This document shows positions 27,201 through 42,200 of a DNA stretch of 64,000 bases, one piece after another (position 1 is the stretch's first letter; each line of letters starts with the position of its first letter). Under the pieces are notes generated by a model that searched no databases, was not told where the DNA came from, and was given only the letters and a program-made list of their open reading frames with translations. Origin of the DNA: Cyanoderma ruficeps (taxonomy: Eukaryota; Chordata; Aves; Passeriformes; Timaliidae); the NCBI GenBank assembly GCA_008694505.1, contig VZDJ01007747.1:682001-746000 (forward strand), read 5' to 3'. A program made the position numbers and the translations under genes.

Positions 27201-30200
27201 TCTTAATTTGTTTGTTGCCTGCTCAGGAAGGCTGTCAGGAGACCTGGAGTGCTGGTGAACCAGGTGGGGAGCCACGCAGGTCTTGTAAGGCTCTGATTGG
27301 GGAGGACAAGCCCACTTCAATTTCTGCACTGTGAGTTCACATATACAGAGATTACACCTCGTTTTACACAGCCCATTGGTTTTGGAAATATCACTAATAG
27401 GGCATTTAATTAGCAGAAAAGCCACAGTGTCACAGAAAAGACTTTCCCTGTTGCAATGTCTTATTTCACTCTCTAAACTCAGCAATAGGTTCTCTTAGAT
27501 GGAGATCAGCTGCCAGCAAACACTCCACAATTTGACAGTCAATGCCTGTTTTAAGCTCTGATTTCTGCAAGGAGATCCTTTAACTTCAGCCATCCTGAAC
27601 AGCTCATCTTTTTCCTGATGTAAAGACGAGCCCCACACCCAACAAGCAGGAACCTGCACCAGCAAATCACACACTCAAGCCCAGAAGTCTCTTAGCACCC
27701 CCAAAACCCTGGTAAATGGGACTGCTGCCACTACAAATGCTCTGAATGAGCCTTTACCCCATGGGCCTTTACCCTGCACAGTATCCCTTCTTTTGCCTGG
27801 TGCATCCTTGTCACATACAAACAATTCCATCAGCTGGAAAGGTGTTTTCCCTCATTGTTTCCTGACCTGTCCAGAACACTCTCGGTTTGTTATTGGCTGA
27901 AGAGAACAGAGGCCCAGCAATGTTTTAACAAGCCCAAGCTTGAGCCCCTGGGTTGCAGAGTTCTGGCTTATTGCTTCCTTGGACAATAAGGACAGTTGGC
28001 CTAAGCCACCAGAGGAAGCCCACTGGACATCAGAGGAGCCAGTGCCCAGAGCCCAGCAGCTTCCAGGGAGGAACAGTGTAATGTGACCAGTGAGCCCCAG
28101 GGGCACTGGGTGGGGAAAAGGAGGCTGGAGTCCACCCTGGTGTCACCTCTTGTGCCATCTTCAGCTCTTCCCTGGTGACAAAGCTGCTCTGGTTTCTGTC
28201 ACCAGAGCTGTCTGCTGAGCTAAGACAAAGACACAAGCTTGTTTTGCTTGCCTCGAGGTTATCAGGATCCCTGCTCACAACAACTTTGTCATTTTCTCTG
28301 GCGTACTCAGACCCACAAGCTCGTGCTCTTCTCCCACAGGCAGAGGGATGTGCTTCAGTTCAATATTCAAACCTTGGAAATGGCTCCATCTACCAAATAA
28401 GCACAAGTGCTGTGTGGAAGCAGGCTGTCCGACAACAACCTCTGAAGCCCAGCATTTCTGTTCTGGCAGACAACGTGCGTCACAGGATGGGATGACTTTT
28501 CCTTATCAGCCTCCTCAAGTCCCACAGGATACAGACCCAGGCTCCTGGGGGGAACCAAGAAAAAAAATCCATCCTGCACCCTGGTGACAGGAAGATGCCT
28601 TTCGGCACTGCACACACCACGGATCAAAAGTGCTTGAAATAGGACCTCTCTTAAATGTATTTATATTAAGTCTATGTTACAGCCTATCCAACACCATACG
28701 TCATAGCAAAGACTGTCAGAGGCCCAGAAAAATGAGAAATGGGTCAACTTCTCTCTGAGCTGCAGTTTTCAAGGCGCACTGAATAGAGATGCTCTTGATT
28801 AAGAAAATGCAAGAGTACGACATGTATTGGGAAAACATCTTAGCTCTGTCATATAGGAGGTAAGGACAAGGGCTCGACACCTGTCTGAGCACCTGGAACA
28901 TCTTTACGTGTTCAAAACCTCTGTTTACCACAGCTAAGTCTGCAAGCAGACTGCAGAAGACGCAGGCAGCATCTTCTTACTTCTAGCAAAGCAGAGATCA
29001 TGCTGAGCTGGTCAAGCTACCCAACATGACTGATGTTTTTGGAAGTGCTCCTGCCTCATCCACCCTCTTAAAAACAGGGAACAAAAAGAAAAAAATATAG
29101 GAATGGATGTGATGATGGAGGAATGACGAATTTGATGACATCAGTGACTCTTCTCAGCTGACCTTTGCTCCTGGCAAGCCCTGTTCCCCACCACACTGAT
29201 GCTGCTTGAAGACTCCTGCTTGAAGGGAAACCAGTGCTGAAGCCAACCCTCCTCTGGCTCCCAAGTGGCAGTAAAAGCTGCCCCGATTTGCCATGAAGTG
29301 AGGAGACCCTGCTGCTGGGATTTTAGCTCCTTCAGGGGGCTTTCCTGGCAGCAGTGGAGCAGACCTGAGCCCAACACGAAGTGCAATGCTGACAGCTGGG
29401 GGTGCATGCACAGCATTACAGGTAGCAGAAGCAGGGCTGGGTGGGATGGATGCAGGGGGTGCTCAGCACATGCCCTCAAAGGGGGCATTCTCTCCAAATT
29501 CGAGGCTCTCAGGCATCATTGACCCTGCATACACACTGTAAAAAGTTTTCAAGTAACTTCCTTGAGTCCGGCTAAACCGTATTAACAGATTTATCCAATA
29601 ACATGCAAATTTGGGTTTTAATGAAAAGTCTTAAGTCCCAGCTCTAAGTGATTTGGACTTTTCTGCTAATGGCATCGGCTAATGACCAAAGATTTAATGC
29701 ATCAAGTCTTAGCATACATCAGGGCAAACAATATAACCATTTAGTGGAGGCAAAAAGTCATCTCATTAGACATCCATCATTGGATGTGGGCAAGATGGTC
29801 CACAGGCTTAAAATAAAATATTCATTTTTACACTTAAAAAAAAAAATCCCTAAAAACGTACAAATGATTAGGCCAAAAGTAGCAGTCTGCTAAAGCTTCG
29901 CTGGGATTGAAAATGCAAACTGAAACGTTTATCTGGAGGTAAAACGCATTTGCAAGTACTTAATTTCAGCAGCACTGTTCCACAGAAGACAAAACCAATT
30001 TTAACAGGAATTAAAGCAATAGGGCCCTCCAGAAACAGGATGTCTCTTAGACAGGTTATTTGAACCATCAGTAGAAGGTCACAACAGGAATTATTTCTCT
30101 ACCACATTGTGCAAGATGATTTCAGTACAAACAAAAGTGTTGAAAAGCTACTAACTTAATTTTATAGATCATTCCCACAAGGGTGTCACATCAATGAGAC

Positions 30201-33200
30201 ACAAAAACATGCCCTAAAATTACATTTTTATGGAGCTAAAAATACAAAAATCACAGCACACAGCTAAGGACAAGCAATGAATGACCCGAACAAGGCATGG
30301 GCTCAAAGAAGCAGGGCTGGAAACACGTTTTTTGGCCCAAACCATTGATGCCGAATGTTTCATTTGGACTCTTGAAATGAGGAGCAGCAATAAACCTACC
30401 ACATGATACAGCTGGATGCTGAGCTAACTGACATAAAATCTAAATGCCCATTATTTTTAGTCTTGTTTGCCAAATGGCATCTTGGAAGGCACAAAAAAAC
30501 TAGACTGACACCTCCCAGCCATGGGCTGACAGTGGGAGATGACTCAGCTAAAGGGAGGACTGCAATCATAATAGACCTGTGCAAGCTGCTTGTTTACAGG
30601 AGTGGAAAAAGGATATCCAGATAAGATAGAGCACCCCACTTTTGTGCCTGCTTGCTGCCTCTCCCAAGGCAGTTTAGGAAATGTTTTTTTTCCACTCCCC
30701 AAAAAGCAGATATGACAACCTCATGGCAAGCCCTGCCTCTAGACACAGAGGGAAACCAACAAAAGAACCCTGGAGGGATGCTCCTACATCAGCTTTGGAG
30801 TCAGATCATCCTCTAAGAGCTGCTTATCCCCACTGAAACACACACTTGTGACCCAGGGAGTCCTCAAGACCTGAAGTGATGTTATGTCGGGGGAGGTTTA
30901 GATTGGATATCAGGAAAGGTTCTTCACCCAGAGGGTGTTTTGGCACTGGAACAGGCTCCCCAGGGAAGTGGTCACAGCACCAGTCTGACGAGAGTTGAAG
31001 AAGCATTTGCACACAAACTCGGGTATGTGGTGTGATTCTTGGGGTGTCCTGTGCAGGGCCAGGACTTCGGCTTCAATGATCTCTTGGATCCCTTCCAAGT
31101 GAGGATATTCTATGATTCTAAGAAAATGCATCTCTCCCTGTGTTGATGGCATTGGCTCTCCTCCAACTCTTCACTAGCCCTGTTCACCATCCATCCTTGC
31201 CTCTGCTCCATCACCCTGTACTCAGCCCTGGGGAGCTTCCTGGGCCTCCTGGCCCTGCTTGGCTCATTTAACTGCACAGCACCCTCAGGCTCCCCAAAAT
31301 CAGGCATTTCCTTCAGCTTTCAGGCCTTGCCCATGCAAGTGCATTGCTGTCCTGGGCACAGACCTGAAGACGCTCTGGTGACTGGGATGGCAGCCCATGA
31401 GATGGGGGAGACAAGAAGAAACATGGGGCTCACCTACTCCCTTCTTGCTACTCCACGCAATCTGGTCTGTTACCACTAAGCTCCTTCACCCACTTGGCCA
31501 CAGGGCTTAAAAAAAGGTTGCTGGTATGCACAAGACACGTGATGCCTTTTAAATCCTGCACAGGATATTTCTGCCTGCTGCTAGACTTGAAATTTATTTT
31601 TTTTTTAAATTCAAGAGCTGCCCTTTAAAATTTAAAAAATCACTCTTGAAAACAAAAAAACCCAGCCCACAACCTAAGTTTTGTGCAGCAGGCACCTACA
31701 TCCTCATAAAAGTCCTGGGCTGTGCTATATAACATGGGTAGAAGTCTAAACATCGTAAAAAACAGCCTAAATTGCCAGATTACCCAAGCTGCCAGTAAAT
31801 CACCCTTCCAGATGGGCTTAGAGCTGCACATAGAGCCCCACTAGTAGCAACGGGTCACTCTGCAATTATATTTCAGTCCTACTAAACTCAAACAACATTA
31901 TATGAGAGTTATGCTCAACTGCATTAAAGAGACACTTCCAAAGTTTACCATCACCCTGTCATTACCAACAGTTTGATTTTTTAATTCACTTAGTCTTCCC
32001 CTGTGCAATTAACTTCTCCCTCAAAGCATGGCAGAGGCCAGGATGGACAATTTCTTATCATAACTACATCCCTTCTTGGTACTTTTCATTGCAATAAAGG
32101 CTGTGCTTGGGAGAAACACAGTGTGTTAGACTCTGCAAAACACCACTGAACAATTTATCAGGCAAAAAAATAGCTCATGCCAGGAGAGCTTGGGGAAGCA
32201 CTCAGCCCCTCACCCCCCTCCACTGCTGACAGGGCAAATGGTCAAGAGTGCCAGAGATGCCCCAATGCAACTTTAATCCTTTTCTTTTTTGGCGTGGATA
32301 CACAAGGGAACTACATGAGACCTGCTCATCCCACGCCGGCTGCTGTGGGGCAGCAAACCCTGGAACTGCTCCAGTGTCCAGTCTGGCCTGGCACTGGGGC
32401 TGGGCAAACTCTGCCAGCAACGCTCCCACCCAGCAACCCCTCCAGCTGCCACCCCCAGCCAGCAATGTGGGCAAGGTTGGAAACCACATACTGGAGACAA
32501 TTTTTTATTTGGGGCTTTTTTTTTTCCCCTGCTCCTTCCTGCTCTCTCTGGCTTCCCCCTGCTCCTACCAGAACTGGCAGACTCCTTCCCCACTGCCATA
32601 ATTTCAGAGGCGAGGACCAGACCCTCACCTCTCCACTGCAGAGGGAGCAAACTTTTTAGCTGGATGATCTGAGGATCATCTGGCAGTCGGGCAGGAGACA
32701 GGCACTCCTGCTGCAGGCCCCAGAGATGCTGCACACAGACATTTTGAGTTTGCTCAAGAGGCTGCATGTCCACATCCAGCCACACAGTTTGCCACATTTA
32801 TTTGCAGATGAGGCAAATTTTTACTGCCCCTTTTTTCAAGAAACAGGCTGGGAGACAGATTAAAGGACACTCGTTTCAGCCTTTTAATCAAGGAATGAAG
32901 TGCTCTGCTCTAAAAAAAAAAAAAATTTTTCCTCTTTATGGCAGAAAGTACCCTTTCTGATGGAAACATCTTGGTCCCTCTTACTCCTATCCTACACCTA
33001 GAATAAGAATACCTCAACATCATCTGAAACTGAAAATTACCCCAAATTTCAGGCAGTTAACATAATTCCACCATCACACAGCCAGGACACTATTCACACC
33101 ACGAAACAGGCCGAGTTCCCCTTGCCTTCCTTGGAGTTTCAGCATCTATGCCTGAAGACGAAGATGGCAAACACCCTATGCCAACCAACCAGGCTAAGGA

Positions 33201-36200
33201 CAGTCAGCCTCTAGACAGCCAGAGACACGACCGTGAACCACGGGGTGAATCCTTGTCACCCCTACTCGAGGGATGCACTCCCCCCATGCCACTGAACTAG
33301 CACAGATGCAAAAATACAGCCCCTCGTGTGGAAGCAGAGACAGGATTTGCTCATCTCAGACACCTCTTCCTTCCCAAACCTCCCTGTCCACGCACAAGCT
33401 GCTTGTGGGGGACAACCAGCTCAGAGTAATCGAATGTCACTCTATCATATCAGTGAGAAAACAATGTCCTCTCACTGGAAGATACTGTAGATGATTTCTC
33501 ATCTGCCCAGGATTTTGGCACTCACTGTTTTTATCAGTTGCACAGAACTAGGAGCTGAGAAGACGAGGAGAGCAGCCCCTCAGTGTAGCACGGACACAGA
33601 GCACAGCTTTTATCAGCATTAACTCTCTCGCGCTAAGTCAGAGGAAGGAAATGCTGCCTCCCCCACATTATTTTTTTAAAAAACAACCACCTTTCCTCTT
33701 CAGAAGGCCCTGGCCAGGTGTTACATGCTCTCGACATCAAGCTAAGGCCAGGCTGGCTAATCTGTAGGTTCGCTCGTTAACGAGATAAAGGATTTCAGTT
33801 CGGTGCCGCAGCCGGGCTGTGGAAGCTGTGGGCTGGAGGAGCTGCCGGCAGCTGAGTGTCACTCCTGGAGGAATGCCTGACCTTTCCCGGGGCTTTGATC
33901 ATGCTGCCTCGCAGCGTGAGATAACCAGCCCTTTGCAGAATCCGGAGGTAATAAAAAAAGCAGCTTTGAGGCCTCGTGGTTTTGCAGGGAAATACTTACC
34001 TGTGTTCCCAGCACACTGCCCAGTCCCCACCGTCCTCCCCAGATTTCAGCCCCTTTACGGCCAAACGCATTTCTGTCAACTAAGGGAATCACATAAAGCC
34101 TTCGGATGAGAGTTTTTAGCTCTTGTTTAATTTCTCTTAATTGAAGAGAGTACTTGTGCACTGTTCTTAGGGAGGATACAGAGACTCAAAAAAGAGCAGA
34201 GCAACAGAAGTAAGGTCCCCAATTAGCATGTGATTAAGCTGTAAGTAGGATAATAGGAGAAGAAATTTTGTATCTTATACAAACAAGATAGCAAAAGAGA
34301 TAGATAAAAACATGGAAGGGGAATAAAGCTTTATCCCCAGCTCCCCTCTCAACAGTCAAGCCATACAGAAAGGAGCGGATTTCCTGAGGGTTTTTTGTTT
34401 GCTTGTGATTCTTTTAAAGCTAGGTGTCCTTCTCTGGATAGTTCACTATGGGCAATTTAAACAAGCCAGTGTAGTACCAGGTTAGTAAAGCATGAAACAC
34501 ATGGAACCCTGGGCTGAATGTGCTGAATCTGTAAGTGATAATTAGATCAATCTTGAATACTTTCTTTAATGAGTGTACAGAAGCACCTCATCCATCCAAT
34601 CTGCTTTTGGTTACCGACCTAGAGAAGTTTGCATGATCTTCTCAGGCTGGGGTTGTATTTTGTTTTGTTCTGTTTGGGACACTGCAGCACAGTCTCTGAA
34701 GCTGGAGCCACAATTCCTTGATGCTCTCTGCAGGCTGTATATGAGGCACAGGGCTTGCTCTGCAGCACTCCTCAGCTGCAAGAAGGCTGATGCCAAACCG
34801 AGCAGACCTGGATAAGTTACCCCTCTGGGGGGGAGAAAAGTTGTACTCAGCTATGCTGTCTTCCTCACGGGGTTAACTATGTAGATTTCAGATGCAAATT
34901 TTACTTTAGGGCAAGCTTTATGGTATTAAGAGTCTCTTTTTCAGCCTTCTGAAATTTCATATGTATACATGCTAGAGCTCTCTCATCTCTCTTAATTGGG
35001 TTTTGTGGAATTTCAAGGCCTGGGGGCCAAGAGGGGAGGGCTGCTGATTAAAGCACACCATGCAGAAGTGGATGCAGAAGTGTTGCACAGTAACAGGAGG
35101 GAAACAATTCCTCTGAGATACCTGCCTCCACATGCAAACCCCATCTGCCACTCGGGAGGAACCCCACTTTTGCCCTGGTCTTTCTGAGGGTGCAAGGATG
35201 GCTCCTGCCCTCTACAATGGGCACTGCAGGGAGGATGTTCAGCCCTGCTTCTCCGGGTGTGCAAATCAATTTCAGAGGTTTAGAGGCAGATACATTTGTT
35301 TATTTCAATAGAAATAAACCAGTGTGCCTGTGTCCTCACTGCAGACGGGAATGGGCCTTCTTTCCACAGTCCTAACCATGACTTAGACATTTCAGGACCA
35401 TTAAGGAGGAATTAAAGGGTATTTAATCTCCCTTTATCCCTTTGCACAATCCAGCACGTACATGTGTGTCAGAATTTGTTAGGCTGTGATGTCCAAACTG
35501 ATGAGATGACGTGTCTGTGTCCCCACAATGAGAGCACAGAAAACACCCATTCCTGCAGTTGGCCAAACTGTATCTCTCCACATACAAGGATTCAGTCCAG
35601 GAGCCTGCTTGCAGCAGCTAAATACAGATATTCACACACCCATTATAAATGCAGTCTAGTTTCATTTTTAACCCACAGGAGGGTGTGGAGGGAGAACACA
35701 TCAAAGCATGGACACAGGCTACCCTGGCATTCTGGGTGTGCAATTTTATCTTCCCCTCATTTCCCTCCTCTCCAAACCAGCTGCTACAACTATCATGATG
35801 CTTGCCCTCCGGCCAGTAGGCTGGAAAACTGGCTTCCAAGGCAGTCATTAATCTCTCCCCATTGCCCAGCTGGCACAGGATTTTGCTTAGATGGGAGAAG
35901 AGTCAGCTCCGTGCCCTCTGAGGCACCAGTGGCAGCTCGTGCAGCCGTGCATGCGAGGCACCCGCTGCCCACACCGGCACAGCCTGGCACCGCTCACCCT
36001 GCCGCAGCACAAGGGTCACCACGCACGGAATGAGAAGGGTAAAACTCCAGCACAGGCACTGTAGAGCACTGAAAGAGCAACTTTGAATTATATAACCCCC
36101 TCCTGTCAGCAGTGACGGTGAAAAGAAGTGCTGTGCGTCTTCGGAGGAAGATGTCTTGGCTCAGCGCTGAGTTTAGAGGCTGACTTCTTGCATAGCAATA

Positions 36201-39200
36201 GCAGCAGAGAGTAGCCCCTACATATGCAAGTTATGCAAGTGAAATGAAGATGCACATAAACCTTCAGCAGGAGAGCACAGCTCAGCAATGTTACCCCATC
36301 TGAGGTAACAGGGCTGGAAATACACAGAGGTGCACAGTATGCTGAGCACCAACAAGGGCTGCTCCAGCACAGCCAAGCTGAAACAAGAATAAAACCGGCT
36401 CACAAAGTACTATGCAAGTTTGTTAGGGAGATGAAGTAACAAGAAGTGTGCTTTATGTGATTATAGCCTGAAACACAGCCATTTTACTGTCCCCCACCAT
36501 GCACTGCACTGTCCCAGCAACTTCCAAGGCAATGTTTGACCATTTACTTCGAGTCAAAAATAGTCCTTACGGAGAATACTTTTTTCCTGTGTTGATGGGA
36601 TGATTCATACCAAACTTACCATATCCTCTCAGTAATACCACTCATTTGCCATTTTTAGAGGGGAAGAATGGCCCACCAAGACCCCATGAACACACACCTA
36701 AACCTGCATTTGATCTGTCAGTAGGTTTCCCCAAGAAGAAGAAACACGCAGGCAAGTTTTTGATCTGCCTTAAAGCACCGCTTATCTCAGCTTTTGTTTG
36801 TTTTCTGTTTTTCAAGTGTGGGGTAGTGTCTGATGTGAAAGCCACCCACTGTAAGCTATCAAGGCAACGAAACAACCATCATAAACCACCACTGGAACAA
36901 AAATAGCAGCACCTTTCTCTCCCCTGGGCACAGCCCGCATGCAGGACAGTGCTGACAGCGTGTGCAGCTACAAGCACACTTTGCAGATCACAAACTCAGA
37001 GGTGCTAAGCATGGGTCTCCTCTCACGTATCTTCCAGCCACTTGTTAGGGAACCACTGAGTCCTTCTGGATGGCTCCAAGAAAAGGCAGCTTTCCCTAAC
37101 AGCTGTGGAGCAGACAGAGGTAGTCCCCCAAGGCTGCTTGTGGGTTCAAAGTGCAGCTTGGCTCAAGGAAAGCTGCCACCTGCAGTACAACGAGTGAGCA
37201 CCTACAGCAACACAGTTCACAACAAACCTAAACCACAGCGAGCTGAGCCTTCTCCCACTGCCCAGGCCTTCCTCTTCTCACTCCCTCCTTGCCATCTAGA
37301 GGGAGTGCCAGTCCACAGCTAGACATAGGACAGGGTGCAACAGCAAAGGTGCCAAATCCTAACTTTGAATGGGGAGACTGGTCTGAAAGGGATTTACATG
37401 AGGCTGCCGGTTAAGCTAATATTCATCCACACTTACGGCTCAGTCTCTTTTAACTCCAGAGCAAGCTGGCCAGCCACAGCCACACCTGAGCTTGGAGGAG
37501 AGGTTTCCAAGTGGCTACCATGCTCCTACCAGCTTTGGAAAGGAAGAGAAAGAACAAAACAACCCAGCAGCCAGGTAGAGGAAGGAGCTCTTCCTGAGCA
37601 GGAGGCAGCAATCAGCTGCTATACCGCCTGTTCTGCAGCCGTCGGCCGGGTGAGCATGTGGCACACGGGGCCACTGATGTGCACCACATGACCTCTCCAC
37701 CCCCAGCACATCCTTCCTCACTGGGAAAGGACAGAAACCCCCCACTGTGGGGTCTGTTGCTGAAATCCTGCAGGGCTTCTGCTGAAAAAGGCACTTAAAA
37801 TGCACACTAAAAATAGAGCCTGCACTGATGCTATATATAGCAGGAGGGTGCACACTTTCAAAAAAAGGCTGTCGCCCTCTCCAGCAGCAGAGGGAAGGCA
37901 GCCAGGCATGCTCCTGGGATGGTCCTGCATTCCAGCCCTGCTGCAGCGGCACGTGCTGGCACCCCAGCATGAGCATGCCTCAGGAGAGCCACCTTTTCCT
38001 ATGGAAATGTGAAGACAGGGTGTAGGAAACCATTTGCAAGGTCACTGGGTAGAGGTTTCATCCCACAGAGGCCAAGAGGGATGCAGAACCCTGGACATCC
38101 CTGTGAGCTGTGCTGCTGGCCAGTCCCATCAATTCCTTCCCTGTGCCAGAGTTTTTCTAAGTGCAATAATGAGCATCAGGATTTTCATAAAGCACTTATG
38201 GATATGTTGCTTCATCCAGGTGTCAGGAGAGCCAGGCATAGCCACTGGAAACTTGTCAGTTAATGAAAACACAAAACTTCCTACTCTGCCTGTCTAGCCA
38301 AGTATCTGCCAAAACCCTTGACTAACTGTCTCTCATGTAAAGGGCAAAACGCTCATTCCCTGGCTGGACTACTTGGGCTATGGGGGCAGATCCAGAGCTG
38401 ATGTGACAGAGGTACTGGTGTCTGTGCTGGCAAGCCCAAGGGGCAGGTTTGCACTTTCCACATTTTGTACCCAGAGCAAAGCTGAGGGGATGTGCAGCAC
38501 AAGAGAGGATGCCACACGGTCCATGCAGATGCTGCATGGGGAAAAAGTGACACCTTCTCCCCTTGACTCGCTGAGGCCTGTGGGATGGCAAGACGTGGCA
38601 GGGGGTGTCCCACCTCTGGGGCCCAGGAGGAGCCACTGAAAGCCAAGCTTCTAATTAAGACCACAGCTTTGGTTAATTGAGTCCAATTCACCTGTGACAT
38701 GGAGAGTCCCAATCCCATCAACAATAATGGAACTGCATCGGCTTACACCAGTAATGACTTCAAATCAGTGGCATAATAAAGCTAATTCCATACTTTTCCA
38801 GGTCCGGCTGATAAGGCTGCCAAGAGAGAGCAGGAGACAGCCTTCCTCCCTCGGCACCAACACCTGCTCATAAGAGCAATGTGAACAGCCCAAGGGTTGG
38901 AAAGACAGGAAATGTAAAAAATAAACTAAGTTTCCAACAAGACTAAGGCTTAGTTTTAACAATGGATTAGGTGATCAATTTAACACTGAATACAAGATGA
39001 TCCTGTGAAGTGCTGATGACAAAGCAGCACTGCCCACAACTACTTCCCAGGAGGAGGAACCCTGAAAGGCAGCTACAGGTTCCCAACCTGCCGCGTGCTG
39101 CTGAGCCATCCCACCAAGCTGAACCCACCAGCCCAGGGCACCGGGGACAGAACTTGTGTCACATGCTGAATAGCACCTGCCAGGGCATGGGAAGGAGCTC

Positions 39201-42200
39201 TTGAGAGAAAGCCACGTGCTGGCAGCCCCAAGGAGGAATGTGGAGAAACATGGAAGTTGCCCGATGTAGGCAGACATGCAAATCAGCAGCTGCAGGGCCA
39301 CACCAACAACCTCCTAATTGCCTCGGCAACCTCCTAATTGCCATGGCGCCCCCAGCTCTCTCGGGGCAGGGACTGGGAATAGCCAGGAGGAGCTGGAAGG
39401 AGCGAAACCCTCCCACGGGAGCAGGGGATGTGTTGCCAGGTCGGTGCTGCCCTGGGACAGCCCGAGTGCCCCGAGGGATAGGAATGGCCCAGCTTGGCCC
39501 CCGGCCGCCCCACACAGGCCACTGCCTTGTGCACACAAATTTGTCTCTGCCTCCAGCCAAAAAAAACTAAGCCGACACTCTTTAGAAGAGACGTGCATTA
39601 TTTTAGAGCAGTCAAGTTATGACTGGTCTGATTTCCATAATACACGCTCTGCAAACATCTGCCTGTTATTTAAGGCTCAGCTCCACTGGGACAGAACTTA
39701 ATAGAGCAGATCTTTGAGCTGGTTTCTATGGAGGTCTTGCTGCTGGAGACACCCAGGGCAGCAGTGTGCCCAACAGGTCAGGCTGGTCACTCCTTGCTCC
39801 TGCAGCCACATCCAGCTTCATGTTTCTCCCATCGAAGGAGGGTTCTGTCCCCCTCTCTACCACAAGTTTCTGTTCATACCAATGAGCCACTGTCACCCGT
39901 CAGAGGACCTAATGAAGTGTCCCTCATCATGGGCATCTAGCAAATCACCTGCCACCTTCAGGTTGTCTGCCATTTTTGCAGGTTGACTGTTGAAACCTGA
40001 GTGTCCCAATTAGATGAAGTTAAATTCTGCCCTGGACAACGAGTGCAGCTGGCAAGAAAGTTATCCCAGCGTTATTAGACTGCTCCCTCCCTACAAAGAG
40101 ACCACAAATTAGTGTTTACTTTAGAGGCCAAGTAGGCCAGCTTTGAGAAACTGTGCCTGCCCTGCATCCCACAGGTTTCCCAGGGGCTCCCTGGGGGGCT
40201 CCTCAGCACACACCTCCACGTCATGCCCTTGCTCTGCATTTAGCCCGGGCTCCATCCTAGCCTGACACAGCATTTAGCTACTGGTTTTATTCCCTGCGTG
40301 CTGTACTGGGAGAACTGAAACAACAGAGTCCCTGTACTGCAGTGAGTTGACACAGGCTAAGTCAATTAGCTGCTATTGGTGCGATGCTCAGCTACACCAG
40401 ATCAAAAGACAACGAAAGAAAAGCCTCACACTGAGAGGAACCAGGTCCAATCGACACATTTGTCTTCAATACTTCAATCAAAACATTTGAAATAGGAAAG
40501 GGAGACGGCTGATGCTTCCCAAAGCAACTAGGTATGAGCTTGCTTTGCTAGAGCAGGAGGGGCAGAGGGGCCCGGCAGGGCATTGCAGTTCCCATTCACC
40601 TCTGCTCCAACCTTTGCTTCCATCCAACAAATACTTCAAATAAACACACAAAAAAGCAAACTATATTCCCTAAGTTCAAGCTAATGGCACTTTCCATTTC
40701 AGAGTGGGCTGCTTAAGCTCTGTAAGTCTCCTAGTTTATCCTGACTCAAACAAACACTCTTTGCAGCTTGTGCATAGCATTCTTCAGGAAGGACACAAAG
40801 GACCACAATGCACCACAGGCCTCGCATATCCTCCTCCTCTGGGCAGGATTATTATTTTGCAGATCTCTGCACTGTATCAGCCATCTCAAGGAGTGCTGGT
40901 CTTCTAAGTGGCTTTTGCAAAGCTACACTAGTTAGCAGGCATTATATCCCATACCAAGCATTGTGAGTACCAAGCCCATTTTTGCCTCCAAAAAAACATA
41001 AAATATTTCTTTTGAGAAGCTGACAATTACTGGTGATAAGGAGTCACCTACAGCCGGACTGAAGGAAATCAAAACTGGTAAAGGACAAAAGCAGGTTTGC
41101 AACACCGAGCGGTAGCTGGGCAGCCTTCAGCTTCAGTTTGGCTCCTTGTGCTGCTGTTGAGAGGTATCATGCCACGCTGCTCCTCACTTCAAAGAAGACA
41201 ACCATAAGAAGAACTATTAAAGCAATTAAAAAAATATTATCTGCAGGATGTAATCTACCCAGAGATGAATGGGAATAATTATCTAGCTGCAGATTTTATG
41301 TGGTTTTTTTAAGGCAATAACTGGCTGAACATTCATTCTAAGTAGTTACCTACAGTAACTTCCACCTTATTGAAATGAGACTAGAGATACCATTTTTTTT
41401 TCACAAAGTGGGCCACATATTCCATACCATATTTCACAGTAACATCTGTACTCACTAACCCTTTTCCCATTCAGTTCGCAATCCCATAAACACCTCTGTC
41501 GCAGCTCATGCAACTGTTCACGTAGAATAGTGCTTTCTGTTTTTCTCAAAGCAGCAAAGGCAGCAGTTCAACAGCCTGAAGTGAGAAGATCCAGCTCCAG
41601 TTTACCAGGCAGCTGTCTGAAATCGCCCCCTCAAATTCTCAGTGAAGAGCAAGACCTAACATCAATAACCTTACCTTAGCACTCTTTAATCTGCATACCT
41701 TGAACCCTTTATTCTTCCTCTTCTGCTCTGTTGCCCCATCTCTGAAATGGATATTATGCCACACTGTAGATGGGGAAACAGGCCCTGAGACACCAACTAC
41801 TGAGGTGAAGTCATGCATCAACAAGACTTCCTGAAATCCTTTGAATATCAGTTCATTCTGGGTATTTCTGCATTCCAGGTATTTTAGAAGCTAGGTCTAT
41901 TATTCACTTTTGGTTGGATAGGTATGTTTTCTTAGCTTTTACTTAAAGCATTACCATCTCCTGTCTGCCTCTTATGTGCCCATGCCAGGTATCACCAGCT
42001 GTCCTGATCCAGGGGTGCCAAGGGACACTTCGAGCTCCTCCGGGCAGTACACAAACACGTGCTCACCTCTATTATGAACACCCCGAAATATGCAACAGAA
42101 ACAGGTCAAAGCCAACAGACCTCTTTTCAAAAAAGGGGTTTTTTGGTTTGATTAGATCCCTGAGATGTCAGTCCTGAAGAGACACACAGAGGGATTTAGG

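Noticed and set aside
32273..32797. 174-codon minus-strand ORF overlapping 160-codon plus-strand ORF
   Set aside because: Open frames on both strands of a GC-rich stretch point to composition, not coding.
35464..36033. 189-codon plus-strand ORF in intron 3
   Set aside because: No domain or codon pattern recognised and no promoter or splice context.
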